In this document: positions 1 to 8,001 of the stretch, piece by piece
Numbering within the stretch: position 1 is the stretch's first letter
How the letters are laid out: every line of letters begins with the position of its first letter
Assembly (NCBI RefSeq): GCF_011038785.1
Contig: NZ_JAAKDT010000001.1
Location: forward strand, 124,001 to 188,000
Direction of reading: 5' to 3'
DNA from: Parabacteroides sp. ZJ-118
Lineage (GTDB): Bacteria; Bacteroidota; Bacteroidia; Bacteroidales; Tannerellaceae
Length of the DNA: 64,000 nt
Made by a program: the position numbers and the translations under genes
The notes under the pieces: model-generated
Databases searched by the model: none
What the model saw: the letters and a program-made list of their open reading frames with translations, nothing else
Told to the model about the DNA's origin: nothing

Positions 1-265
1 TCGGCTTTAAGGAAGCAAACTCATCGTCAGTCAATGTCCCCTCCATAATTTTAGGATCTCGCTTCTTGGCGAAATTGTCCATATAATAATTATACTCCTC
101 GATACGGAATGTCTTGTCACTATCAAACAGAACCATTAGTTTGTAGTTATCTACACTCTCCATACTATAACTAAAAGAGAAATCCTTCAGTTCTTTTTTA
201 CAGCCTGTCAAACAAGCAGACAGAAGAACCAATAAGGTGGCGAACAAAGTAATTCGTAGTTTCAT
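1..265 (-). CDS. Lipoprotein of unknown function, C-terminus beyond the window
   Basis: The start codon is at 263-265 and the frame stays open to the window edge, so 88 residues are visible. The N-terminus is a classic lipoprotein signal: Lys-Leu-Arg, then a hydrophobic stretch, then two possible lipobox cysteines (Cys18 in LSAC, Cys22 in LTGC). The mature part is polar and acidic, with no motif I recognise. It is probably a small periplasmic or outer-membrane-anchored protein. No function can be given. Confidence 0.75.
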   Translation of the reverse strand, partial: MKLRITLFATLLVLLSACLTGCKKELKDFSFSYSMESVDNYKLMVLFDSDKTFRIEEYNYYMDNFAKKRDPKIMEGTLTDDEFASLKP

Positions 266-345
266 TTGTTTAAAGTTGAAATTTGTAGCGCAAATATAAT
301 ACAACTCGTCCACATACGGGTGGTTTTCGACGTAAAAAGGCATCT

Positions 346-1266
346 CTATCTTAACTGCTTGATTTGCTCAATAGGAAGAGACAATTTCTGTGCGATTTGC
401 CGCACATCCAATCCCTCTTGCTCCAACATCCGAATCATACCTCGAATAAGCTGATCTTTCTGTTGGATCGCTTGATCTTTCTGTTGGATCGCTTGATCTT
501 TCTGTCGGATTAACTGATCCTTTTGCATGATAGCCGTGTCACGGGCCTCTATCTCCGAGAGAATCTCATCCTCCACATCCATCGAGCGACGGACATCCGG
601 AGCGACTCCGGCCTTGAGCAAACGGGTCAATACTGGTACATCCTCCGCATGGAACAGGCTCTCGTCTATTTCCAGCAAATGATCGTTCCCTTCCAAGCGG
701 AAATCCTGATCAAAGATATTCAACAAACGCTCCAGACGGTTGCGAGTCCTTTTCCGCAAGAACGGGATTTGTACGATGATGCTATCATGCGTCAGGCTCT
801 CGATGAACTTATCCTTCCCCTCTATCACGTTATCCTCGTAATCCAGATAACGGCGACGGACATAGATGATCGGCTCTTTCAACTCGCCCAACGTATGACC
901 CAAGATATAAATGGAGATTATCGGAAGCCCATATTGTGAATCCGGATCCTTGCGCACATTATCACGGCTCAAATACTGCGTACCCAAGTACTGGCGGAAA
1001 CGAAGCGTCTCGGTAGGCAGCCACGTCTTCTGCAACTCTATCAAGACGAGATGCTCCTCCCCCTTCTCATCCCTGATCTTGGCAGAGAAGTCCATACGGA
1101 ACAAGGAGATACCGGTACGTTGCACATTCGTATACTCGTGAGGGCGGATCTGGAGTTCTAAGAGCTCTTTCTTCAACAACGCAGACAACAATATATTGGC
1201 CACACGCTCATCCTCCATCATATACTTGAATACGGAGTCATAAATAGGATTCGCTATCAGTGTCAT
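346..1266 (-). CDS. Rpn-family recombination-promoting nuclease / putative transposase (PD-(D/E)XK fold)
   Basis: The N-terminal 230 residues have the layout of the Rpn/YhgA family of PD-(D/E)XK nucleases: an opening NPIYDSVFKYMMEDE, then an acidic residue in RMDFSAKIRD, then the core strand VLIELQKTW that carries the E-x-Q/K catalytic pair. Family members are nucleases linked to RecA-independent recombination; in Bacteroidales they are numerous and usually of unknown role. The C-terminus is a coiled tail of near-identical 7-residue repeats (KDQAIQQ/KDQLIRQ) from a 21-bp tandem DNA repeat. The start at 1266 (MTLIANPIYDS) fits the family better than the upstream ATG at 1293, which would add nine basic residues. 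It stands alone, with no transposon ends nearby. Confidence 0.8.
   Translation of the reverse strand: MTLIANPIYDSVFKYMMEDERVANILLSALLKKELLELQIRPHEYTNVQRTGISLFRMDFSAKIRDEKGEEHLVLIELQKTWLPTETLRFRQYLGTQYLSRDNVRKDPDSQYGLPIISIYILGHTLGELKEPIIYVRRRYLDYEDNVIEGKDKFIESLTHDSIIVQIPFLRKRTRNRLERLLNIFDQDFRLEGNDHLLEIDESLFHAEDVPVLTRLLKAGVAPDVRRSMDVEDEILSEIEARDTAIMQKDQLIRQKDQAIQQKDQAIQQKDQLIRGMIRMLEQEGLDVRQIAQKLSLPIEQIKQLR
450..533. repeat. 21-bp tandem repeat, four units, inside the Rpn-family gene
   Basis: Four contiguous 21-bp units (450-470, 471-491, 492-512, 513-533). The second and third are nearly identical and the last is degenerate. Each unit encodes one heptad of the coiled-coil tail, so copy number can change without breaking the frame. 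Confidence 0.85.
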
Positions 1267-1419
1267 TGCTTTTCGGTTTTTGATTCGTGCCAAAGGTACG
1301 AATTTCCTGCTTATACCACATTATAACAAAGGCGTAAAAACAGGGGGATTCGTAAGACACCGGCATCACATTGGCGATCGAGGCCTGTCCAGGAAACACA
1401 CTTCGCCTGGAAAAAACAA

Positions 1420-1439
1420 AATACCTACTTATAGGTATT
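1420..1439. promoter_or_regulatory. Inverted repeat overlapping the feoAB promoter, candidate operator
   Basis: AATACCTA (1420-1427), a 4-base spacer, then TAGGTATT (1432-1439) form a perfect 8-bp inverted repeat. Its right arm touches the TTG box of the predicted promoter, so a bound protein would block transcription. A metal-responsive repressor (Fur or DtxR type) is a reasonable guess given the downstream iron transporter, but the sequence is not a textbook Fur box. Confidence 0.45.
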
Positions 1440-1468
1440 GATGGTACAAAGTTTTCAAGCTACCTTCG
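1438..1468 (+). promoter_or_regulatory. Predicted Bacteroidetes promoter for feoAB
   Basis: TTG at 1438-1440, a 20-nt spacer, then TACCTTCG at 1461-1468, one mismatch from the TAnnTTTG box. It sits 18 nt before the feoAB start codon. Confidence 0.5.
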
Positions 1469-1486
1469 CGTCACATTTAACAGGAC

Positions 1487-3976
1487 ATGAGATTATCAGA
1501 ACTTCGCACAGGCGATAAAGGTGTTATAGTAAAGGTAATGGGTCGCGGGGCTTTCCGTAAACGCATTATCGAGATGGGGTTTATCAGAGGGAAAGAAGTG
1601 ATCGTTATACAAAACGCCCCGCTCAAAGACCCTATTCACTATCGTGTAATGGGATACGATGTCTCCTTGCGACGCTCGGACGCCGCATTGATCGAAGTCG
1701 TTAGCGCAGGGGATTTCGAGAAGGAACAAGCCTCCTCGATACAAGATACGAACAGGAGCGCGGACTCTTTTATCTTGCCTTTCGAAAATGAATTACAGGC
1801 CATTGCATTCCATAAAGGGAAAACGATTAACGTAGCCTTGGTCGGTAATCCGAACTGCGGAAAGACCTCTCTTTTCAATTTCGCGTCCGGAGCACACGAG
1901 CATGTGGGCAACTATAGCGGCGTGACCGTAGATGCCAAGGAGGGAACCTTCCAGCAGAATGGCTATACCTTCCGCATCGTAGATTTACCGGGTACTTACT
2001 CCCTATCCGCTTACACGCCGGAAGAACTATACGTGCGCAAGCATTTGAATGAAGAGCAACCTGACGTGGTGATCAACGTCATCGACGCATCCAATCTGGA
2101 GCGAAACCTATATTTGACCACCCAACTGATCGATATGGACGTTCGCATGGTGATCGCCTTAAACATGTATGATGAGCTGGAACGCCATGGGAATAAATTC
2201 GATCACGAGTCCTTAGCGAAAATGATCGGAGCACCTATTATCCCGACCGTAAGTAAAACGGGCTTTGGCATAGCGGATCTGTTCAACCGCGTAATCAAGG
2301 TATATGAAGAGGAGGATCCTGTCATTCGTCATATCCACATTAATTATGGGGAGTCTTTAGAGAAAGGGATCAGCAACGTCAGGAAGACCTTGAAAAACAG
2401 CGTGGATATACCCAAAAGCTTGTCAAAGCGGTATTTATCCATCAAGTTATTAGAGGGAGACCGCGAGATAGAGGCATTTATCAGGACATTGCCCGGTTCC
2501 GAAACGATCTTCCAAGAGAGAGACCGTAATACAGCCCTCATAGAAAAGTTATTGCAAGAGGATTGTGAGACCGCGTTCACGAACGCACGCTATGGCTTTA
2601 TTTCCGGAGCGTTACGTGAGACATACGAGCAAAACACGATCAAAGAGGCGACGAGTACGCAAATCATCGATCTATTCGTCACACATAAAGTTTTAGGCTT
2701 CCCGATCTTTATCCTGTTCATGTGGATCATGTTCGAGGCTACTTTCCGTTTGGGAGGCTATCCGATGGAATGGATAGAGGCATTGGTCGAGGTGACCGGT
2801 AATTTCGTGCGCGGCCATATGTCGGAAGGACCTTTGAAAGATCTTCTCGTGGATGGTATCATCGGTGGTGTAGGAGGTGTTATCGTGTTCCTGCCGAATA
2901 TTTTAATCCTGTATATGTTCATATCATTCATGGAAGATTCCGGATATATGGCACGTGCGGCCTTTATCATGGATAAGATCATGCATAAGATGGGACTGCA
3001 CGGAAAGTCGTTCATCCCCCTGGTGATGGGATTTGGTTGTAATGTACCCGCTATCATGGCCTCCCGTACGATAGAGAGCCGTAATAGCCGGATGATAACG
3101 ATGTTGGTAAATCCGTTGATGAGCTGTAGCGCCCGCTTGCCGGTTTATGTGTTATTGACCGGGGCGTTTTTCCCGAAAAACGCCAGCTTTGTATTATTAG
3201 CTTTATATGTATCCGGAATCTTGCTGGCGGTTATCATGGCTCGTCTTTTCAAACGCTTCCTGTTTAACGAGGAGGATGTCCCTTTCGTAATGGAACTTCC
3301 CCCCTATCGGATGCCTACCGGCAAATCCATCATGATCCATATGTGGGAGAAAGCGAAACAGTACTTGCACAAGATGGGAGGTATCATCTTGGTCGCTTCC
3401 ATCATCATCTGGTTCCTTGGGTATTTCCCCAGACATCCGGAGAGCGGGGATCCGTTTGACCGCCAAATAGCGGAAATCGAAAATACAGCGTCGGATTCTC
3501 AAGAGAAAACGGATGCGATAAAAAAGTTAGAACGCTTGAAGGCAATCGACCATCAGCAGAATTCGTATATCGGACGTATCGGCCAAACCATTCAACCGGT
3601 CTTGGCTCCTTTAGGATTCGACTGGAAAATGAGTGTAAGCTTACTTACCGGTATGGCAGCGAAAGAAGTTGTTGTCAGCACGCTGAGCGTATTATACATG
3701 GGGAATTCCGATGATGGCAACCAAGCGTTGCCGGAGCGTCTGAAACAAGACCGTGACACGGAGGGTAATTGGGTATTCACACCGCTCATAGCGATTAGTT
3801 TTATGCTTTTCGTCTTGATTTATTTCCCGTGTATAGCAACCATATCGGCTATTGTCAACGAGTCCGGCTCATGGAAATGGGGTATATTCGTCATCGCATA
3901 TACTTGTGTCCTAGCATGGATCGTCTCTTTCATCGTTTATCAAACAGGAAATTTCTTTGTGGGTTTATTCAGCTAA
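1487..3976 (+). CDS. feoB: Ferrous iron transporter, FeoA-FeoB fusion
   Basis: GTP-dependent Fe(II) uptake permease of the inner membrane. Residues 1-75 are a FeoA-type SH3-like domain (LSELRTGDKGVIVKV). Residues 115-280 are the G domain: P-loop GNPNCGKTSLFN (120-131), switch region GNYSGVTVDAKEG, G3 DLPGTYSLS (166-174) and G4-like NMYD. The rest is the polytopic FeoB core with two gate regions, including GFGCNVPAIMASRTIE and the second-half AAKEVVVSTLS. At 829 residues it has the length expected of a FeoA-FeoB fusion, the usual Bacteroidales arrangement. A Cys-rich small membrane protein follows 45 nt downstream. An inverted repeat at the promoter suggests iron control. Confidence 0.97.
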   Translation: MRLSELRTGDKGVIVKVMGRGAFRKRIIEMGFIRGKEVIVIQNAPLKDPIHYRVMGYDVSLRRSDAALIEVVSAGDFEKEQASSIQDTNRSADSFILPFENELQAIAFHKGKTINVALVGNPNCGKTSLFNFASGAHEHVGNYSGVTVDAKEGTFQQNGYTFRIVDLPGTYSLSAYTPEELYVRKHLNEEQPDVVINVIDASNLERNLYLTTQLIDMDVRMVIALNMYDELERHGNKFDHESLAKMIGAPIIPTVSKTGFGIADLFNRVIKVYEEEDPVIRHIHINYGESLEKGISNVRKTLKNSVDIPKSLSKRYLSIKLLEGDREIEAFIRTLPGSETIFQERDRNTALIEKLLQEDCETAFTNARYGFISGALRETYEQNTIKEATSTQIIDLFVTHKVLGFPIFILFMWIMFEATFRLGGYPMEWIEALVEVTGNFVRGHMSEGPLKDLLVDGIIGGVGGVIVFLPNILILYMFISFMEDSGYMARAAFIMDKIMHKMGLHGKSFIPLVMGFGCNVPAIMASRTIESRNSRMITMLVNPLMSCSARLPVYVLLTGAFFPKNASFVLLALYVSGILLAVIMARLFKRFLFNEEDVPFVMELPPYRMPTGKSIMIHMWEKAKQYLHKMGGIILVASIIIWFLGYFPRHPESGDPFDRQIAEIENTASDSQEKTDAIKKLERLKAIDHQQNSYIGRIGQTIQPVLAPLGFDWKMSVSLLTGMAAKEVVVSTLSVLYMGNSDDGNQALPERLKQDRDTEGNWVFTPLIAISFMLFVLIYFPCIATISAIVNESGSWKWGIFVIAYTCVLAWIVSFIVYQTGNFFVGLFS

Positions 3977-4021
3977 GAACTTTCCTATTATCTTATTCAG
4001 TGGTATATAGAAGGCAAATTT

Positions 4022-4183
4022 ATGGGTATGTGGCAAGATATAGCCGTTTGCGTGATTGGTATCTCGGTTATCGGGTACATCGCGTATAAGGTTTATCGAA
4101 TGCTTACGAAACCGAAATCCGGCGATCCTTGCCGCGGGTGTAGTGGGTGTTCGTTAAAAAAAGAGGGCAGAATGAAAGAATAG
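4022..4183 (+). CDS. FeoB-associated Cys-rich membrane protein
   Basis: A 53-residue protein: one N-terminal membrane helix (WQDIAVCVIGISVIGYIAYKV), then a short cytoplasmic tail with a CRGCSGC cluster and basic residues. This matches the small FeoB-associated Cys-rich proteins found downstream of feoB in Bacteroidetes and Firmicutes (the same niche as FeoC). It probably helps FeoB handle or sense iron. It is read in a different frame from the end of feoB, 45 nt after its stop, and is probably cotranscribed. The start could be Met1 or Met3 (GTATG-TGG context); Met1 is used here. Confidence 0.85.
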   Translation: MGMWQDIAVCVIGISVIGYIAYKVYRMLTKPKSGDPCRGCSGCSLKKEGRMKE

Positions 4184-4195
4184 TGAAATATTATG

Positions 4196-4203
4196 TATAT
4201 TTG
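4196..4203 (+). promoter_or_regulatory. Promoter -7 box (TATATTTG) for the phosphoesterase gene
   Basis: A perfect TAnnTTTG box 23 nt before the start codon at 4227. I do not see a good TTG box at the right distance upstream. Confidence 0.45.
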
Positions 4204-4226
4204 CGTTATTCTAATACACTATAGGT

Positions 4227-5471
4227 ATGAATAACACGGCCTTACAGATATACGCTCTTTTTATTCTGCTGATCTTATCAGCGGGTTGTAAGGATGCTCG
4301 GGAAAGCCTCAACTTGCGTAGCGAAGAGAATGAACGTTTTTATTGGGAAAACAATAGGCTCGCGGCGCGGAGATTGGCAAAGATCATGTACAATCAGGCA
4401 GATAGTGGAAGTTATGAGCGTTTCAAGATCGTCCATATTTCGGATTCCCATTTATCCTCTTGGTCCCCGAGTAATAATTACGAGTTGCCTATAAATCTGC
4501 GACAATCCATCCAATTCGCCAATCAAAAAGAACTGCGGATCAATGCGATAACCGCCACGGGCGATTTTATCTCTATCGATATGAAAAAGAAGGCGAAAGA
4601 ATATATGCGTTCATTTGTTCATTACCTTTATGATGAAAATCATGTTCCCACCTTTGTTTGTACGGGGAATCATGATAGTAACTCTGAACAAGAAATAGGT
4701 AGCACATTCTTATATAAAAATGAGATCAACGAGATATTATTCGCCAACAGTAATTATTTGAAGAATCGAAATAGCGCCGAGAACTATTACTATTCGGATG
4801 TAGCGAACCCGCAAGGAGGTACGATTCGCTTCATAGCCCTCGATATGTTAGACCAACCGGCATCCCAATACAATACCTTATCTTACGCCTATTTCTCCCA
4901 GGAACAGATAGACTGGCTTATAAACACCGCGTTGAAAAATGGCATGACAGACCATCATAGCGTCATTATCCTAACCCATTACCCATTTCAACGCCGCAGT
5001 GTAAATAACGATACCTATTTATGCGATGGGGATTATGTCCACTCGTGGAACATGATCCCCGAAATCATCGAGGCTTTTCGTACGCACGCCTCACTCGAGA
5101 AAGTATATCCCAACCAATTCAACCTAGAGCCCATCCATGTTAAAGCTGATTTCAGCGATCGCAAAGGAGAATTTGTCTGCTATCTAGGTGGACACATCCA
5201 CTGCAATGCCTATTTTGACGTGACCGGGTTAGAAAATGAAAGTACAGAACTCGTTCCACAAAAAATGATCCTTTGTACCAATCAAGCTCCAAGTGAAACA
5301 GGTGTGGTATACAATAGAGTTATACGAGAAGAGAATAGCCTATCGAGTAACAGTTTTTGCATCTATGCTGTAGACACGAAAGAAAAGAAGATTTACATCA
5401 CCTACTTCGGTGCCTATAAACCTTCTAATGACCGCGACTATCCGGAGATTCATACAATCTCATATAATTAA
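4227..5471 (+). CDS. Metallophosphoesterase (calcineurin-like) lipoprotein
   Basis: Cell-surface or periplasmic phosphoesterase of the calcineurin-like superfamily. The signal peptide ends in lipobox LSAGC (Cys21). The metal-binding blocks appear in order: HISDSHLS (D-x-H), ATGDFIS (GD), CTGNHDS (GNHD), ILTHYPF (H) and GGHIHCNA (GHxH). Substrate is not evident; relatives act on nucleotides, phospholipids or diadenosine compounds. The 414-residue length suits a single catalytic domain with a short lipoprotein linker. It has its own promoter box and converges on ugd with only 3 nt between the stops. Confidence 0.88.
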   Translation: MNNTALQIYALFILLILSAGCKDARESLNLRSEENERFYWENNRLAARRLAKIMYNQADSGSYERFKIVHISDSHLSSWSPSNNYELPINLRQSIQFANQKELRINAITATGDFISIDMKKKAKEYMRSFVHYLYDENHVPTFVCTGNHDSNSEQEIGSTFLYKNEINEILFANSNYLKNRNSAENYYYSDVANPQGGTIRFIALDMLDQPASQYNTLSYAYFSQEQIDWLINTALKNGMTDHHSVIILTHYPFQRRSVNNDTYLCDGDYVHSWNMIPEIIEAFRTHASLEKVYPNQFNLEPIHVKADFSDRKGEFVCYLGGHIHCNAYFDVTGLENESTELVPQKMILCTNQAPSETGVVYNRVIREENSLSSNSFCIYAVDTKEKKIYITYFGAYKPSNDRDYPEIHTISYN

Positions 5472-5474
5472 GAT

Positions 5475-6791
5475 TTACCGGCCTATGCAATGATAGATAA
5501 AGCCTGCCTCTTCTAGCTCTGTCTTATCATAAATATTGCGTCCGTCCAAGATTAAAGGGGTGGACATCAATCTCTTGATAACAGACCAAGAGGGCATACG
5601 AAACTCTTTCCATTCCGTAACAAGCAACAGAGCGTCCGCATCTATCACGGTTTCATAAATATCTTTGCCGTATGAAATCATCCCTGCGGGTAAACGTCTT
5701 TGAGCCTCGGGAACAGCAACCGGATCATAGGCGGTAACAACACATCCCGCTTCTTTCAACTTCCTGATCAAGATTAACGAAGGAGCCTCTCGCATATCAT
5801 CCGTTTCCGGCTTAAATGCCAATCCCCACAAAGCGATTCGCTTACCCTGTATATCCCCTCTAAAATGCTTCATTAATTTACGGAACAATATCGATTTCTG
5901 CTCCTCGTTTACAGCTTCCACCGCTTCCAGGATACGCATCTGATAACCACTGTTGGCCGCGGTCTTCACAAGCGCCTTGACATCCTTAGGGAAACAAGAC
6001 CCACCATATCCACAACCCGCGTATAAGAAACGGCTGCCTATACGGGCATCCGTACCGATACCTTTACGTACCATATTCACATCCGCTCCCACTATCTCGC
6101 ACAAATTGGCGATATCATTCATAAAACTGATGCGAGTCGCCAACATAGCGTTCGCCGCGTATTTCGTCATCTCCGCGGAAGGGACATCCATGAAGATTAC
6201 CCGGAAATTATTTAACAAGAACGGACGGTATAACTTCGACATCAACTTTTGGGCACGTTCAGACTCAACCCCGACAACAACCCGATCCGGACTCATAAAA
6301 TCCTTGATGGCCGCACCTTCTTTCAAAAATTCCGGATTAGAAGCGATATCAAATTCAATATCCACATTCCGCAAGGCTTGTTCCTCCTTAATCGCTTTCT
6401 TGATTTTCCGGGCAGTGCCTACCGGAACCGTACTTTTCGTAACAACCAAGATATATTTATTCATATAACGTCCTACCGTACGGGCAACCTCAAGCACATA
6501 CTTCAAATCAGCGCTCCCATCCTCATCGGGAGGTGTACCCACCGCGCAAAACAGCACCTCCACCTCATTCAAGCATTCTTTCAAATCAGTCATAAAATGC
6601 ATACGGCCAGCTTGCGAATTACGTGCCACCATCTCATCCAACCCGGGCTCGTAAATAGGAACTACGCCTTTCTTTAGGTTCTCAATCTTTGCCTTATCCA
6701 CGTCCACACAAAAGACCTCAGTCCCCATTTCCGCAAAACACGTGCCCGTTACCAGCCCGACATAGCCTGTACCTACAATCGCTATTCTCAT
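5475..6791 (-). CDS. ugd: UDP-glucose 6-dehydrogenase
   Basis: Oxidises UDP-glucose to UDP-glucuronate with two NAD+, supplying acidic sugar for surface polysaccharide. The Rossmann motif GTGYVGLVTG is at residues 7-16, conserved TKSTVPVGT near 118-126, EFLKEGAAIKDF near 154, and the catalytic Cys266 in GGSCFPKD. The 438-residue length is standard. It lies at the edge of the polysaccharide locus, divergent from the ornithine-cyclodeaminase-like gene. The enzyme could also be a UDP-ManNAc/GlcNAc dehydrogenase relative, but the residue pattern fits Ugd best. Confidence 0.93.
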   Translation of the reverse strand: MRIAIVGTGYVGLVTGTCFAEMGTEVFCVDVDKAKIENLKKGVVPIYEPGLDEMVARNSQAGRMHFMTDLKECLNEVEVLFCAVGTPPDEDGSADLKYVLEVARTVGRYMNKYILVVTKSTVPVGTARKIKKAIKEEQALRNVDIEFDIASNPEFLKEGAAIKDFMSPDRVVVGVESERAQKLMSKLYRPFLLNNFRVIFMDVPSAEMTKYAANAMLATRISFMNDIANLCEIVGADVNMVRKGIGTDARIGSRFLYAGCGYGGSCFPKDVKALVKTAANSGYQMRILEAVEAVNEEQKSILFRKLMKHFRGDIQGKRIALWGLAFKPETDDMREAPSLILIRKLKEAGCVVTAYDPVAVPEAQRRLPAGMISYGKDIYETVIDADALLLVTEWKEFRMPSWSVIKRLMSTPLILDGRNIYDKTELEEAGFIYHCIGR

Positions 6792-6834
6792 ATATAATCT
6801 ATCACTTATGTTTCCAGTGCATTTAAAAGGGATA

Positions 6835-6842
6835 CAAAAGTA
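6835..6842 (-). promoter_or_regulatory. Promoter -7 box for ugd
   Basis: TACTTTTG read on the minus strand, 44 nt before the ugd start. The -33 side is weak. Confidence 0.4.
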
Positions 6843-6864
6843 AGACTATTTCAAGAATTATACA

Positions 6865-6872
6865 TAACTTTG
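6865..6872 (+). promoter_or_regulatory. Promoter -7 box for the OCD-like gene
   Basis: TAACTTTG, 43 nt before the start at 6915. It lies only about 20 bp from the ugd box on the other strand, so the two divergent promoters must overlap. Confidence 0.4.
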
Positions 6873-6914
6873 GAGGCTTTTTTGGCATAAGTGTGAACGA
6901 AAAAAGAAGTCAAC

Positions 6915-7862
6915 ATGAAAATTATCTCTGAAAATCAGATTAAGGATTTAGGAATTACGCCTGCGACTTGTGTAGATTGGACGAAAGAAAGTTTCTCTAT
7001 AAAAAACAAGGCTCAATTACCCGCAAAAATAAGTGTACATCCCCAAGGTAATGACTTTTTCACTTCCATGCCCTGCCTCCTGCCCCAAGAATTCTCTCGG
7101 TTTGGCATCAAGGTGGTTCATCGTATCGTAGGTGGCATACCCGTTTTAGGAAGCGATATCCTGCTCTACGATTCCAATACGGGAGAACTTTTAGCCTTAG
7201 TAGGTGGAGGTTGGATAACCGCTATGCGTACAGGAGCTGTCGCGACGCTCGCTATCCAAACATTAAAAGCTACCGATGCCACTACTTACAGTTTCATCGG
7301 CTTGGGAAATACCGCTAGAGCGACCATGTTATGTTTACTCGACAGCCAAAAAAACAGGCATCATACGGTTCAACTATTAAAATATAAGGATCAAGCGGAC
7401 TCCTTTATAGAGAGATTCAAGGGTTATCCCAATGTTACATTCTCGATCATAAACGATATAGAGGATCTCATATCCAACTCAGATGTTATTATCAGTTGTA
7501 TAACAGATGCGAACGACTTGCTCTGTCCAAAAAATGAGTTGTTTAAAGAAGGAAGCCTAGTCGTGCCGATACATACGAGAGGATTTCAAAATTGCGATCT
7601 CTTTTTCGACAAGGTATACGGCGATGATACGGATCACGTGAAGGGATTCCGTTATTTTTCCCAATTCAAACAATATGCCGAGCTAGAAGACGTTTTATCA
7701 GGTAGAACGGTTGGTAGAGAAAATGACCATGAACGGATATTGAGTTACAATATAGGTCTTGGTCTGCATGATGTTCTATTCGCGAGTAAAATTTACGATC
7801 GTCTATCTGCGCAATCTCCAGAGATTAAGATAGAAAGAGAGGTATCTAAATTCTGGATATGA
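6915..7862 (+). CDS. Ornithine cyclodeaminase / mu-crystallin family protein
   Basis: NAD(P)-dependent enzyme of the OCD/mu-crystallin family. The family signature TAMRTGAVA is at 102-110 and the dinucleotide motif GLGNTA at 129-134. Members include ornithine cyclodeaminase, alanine dehydrogenase and SbnB-type amino-acid dehydrogenases, so the substrate cannot be fixed. Its place at the head of the polysaccharide genes, before a PLP-nucleotidyltransferase fusion, suggests a role in making an unusual amino or imino building block. That is inference. The 139-nt gap to the next gene has no clear terminator, so the two may be cotranscribed. Confidence 0.82.
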   Translation: MKIISENQIKDLGITPATCVDWTKESFSIKNKAQLPAKISVHPQGNDFFTSMPCLLPQEFSRFGIKVVHRIVGGIPVLGSDILLYDSNTGELLALVGGGWITAMRTGAVATLAIQTLKATDATTYSFIGLGNTARATMLCLLDSQKNRHHTVQLLKYKDQADSFIERFKGYPNVTFSIINDIEDLISNSDVIISCITDANDLLCPKNELFKEGSLVVPIHTRGFQNCDLFFDKVYGDDTDHVKGFRYFSQFKQYAELEDVLSGRTVGRENDHERILSYNIGLGLHDVLFASKIYDRLSAQSPEIKIEREVSKFWI

Positions 7863-8001
7863 TATCAGTTTTCATATGCAACGTTCTATACAATAGAATC
7901 ATCTTATAAGGACAGCCCCTCTTGGTTCAATACTGTCAGGTCTGTATTTTGATGGTAAAGTCGACAGGGGTATTGTTTATATAATTAATAAAAAGAAAGG
8001 T

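Noticed and set aside
346-1266. Insertion sequence around the Rpn-family gene
   Set aside because: No terminal inverted repeats or target duplication seen on either side.
3829-4089. Frame across the end of feoAB
   Set aside because: Its sequence is out of frame with feoAB and the Cys-rich small gene explains the region better.
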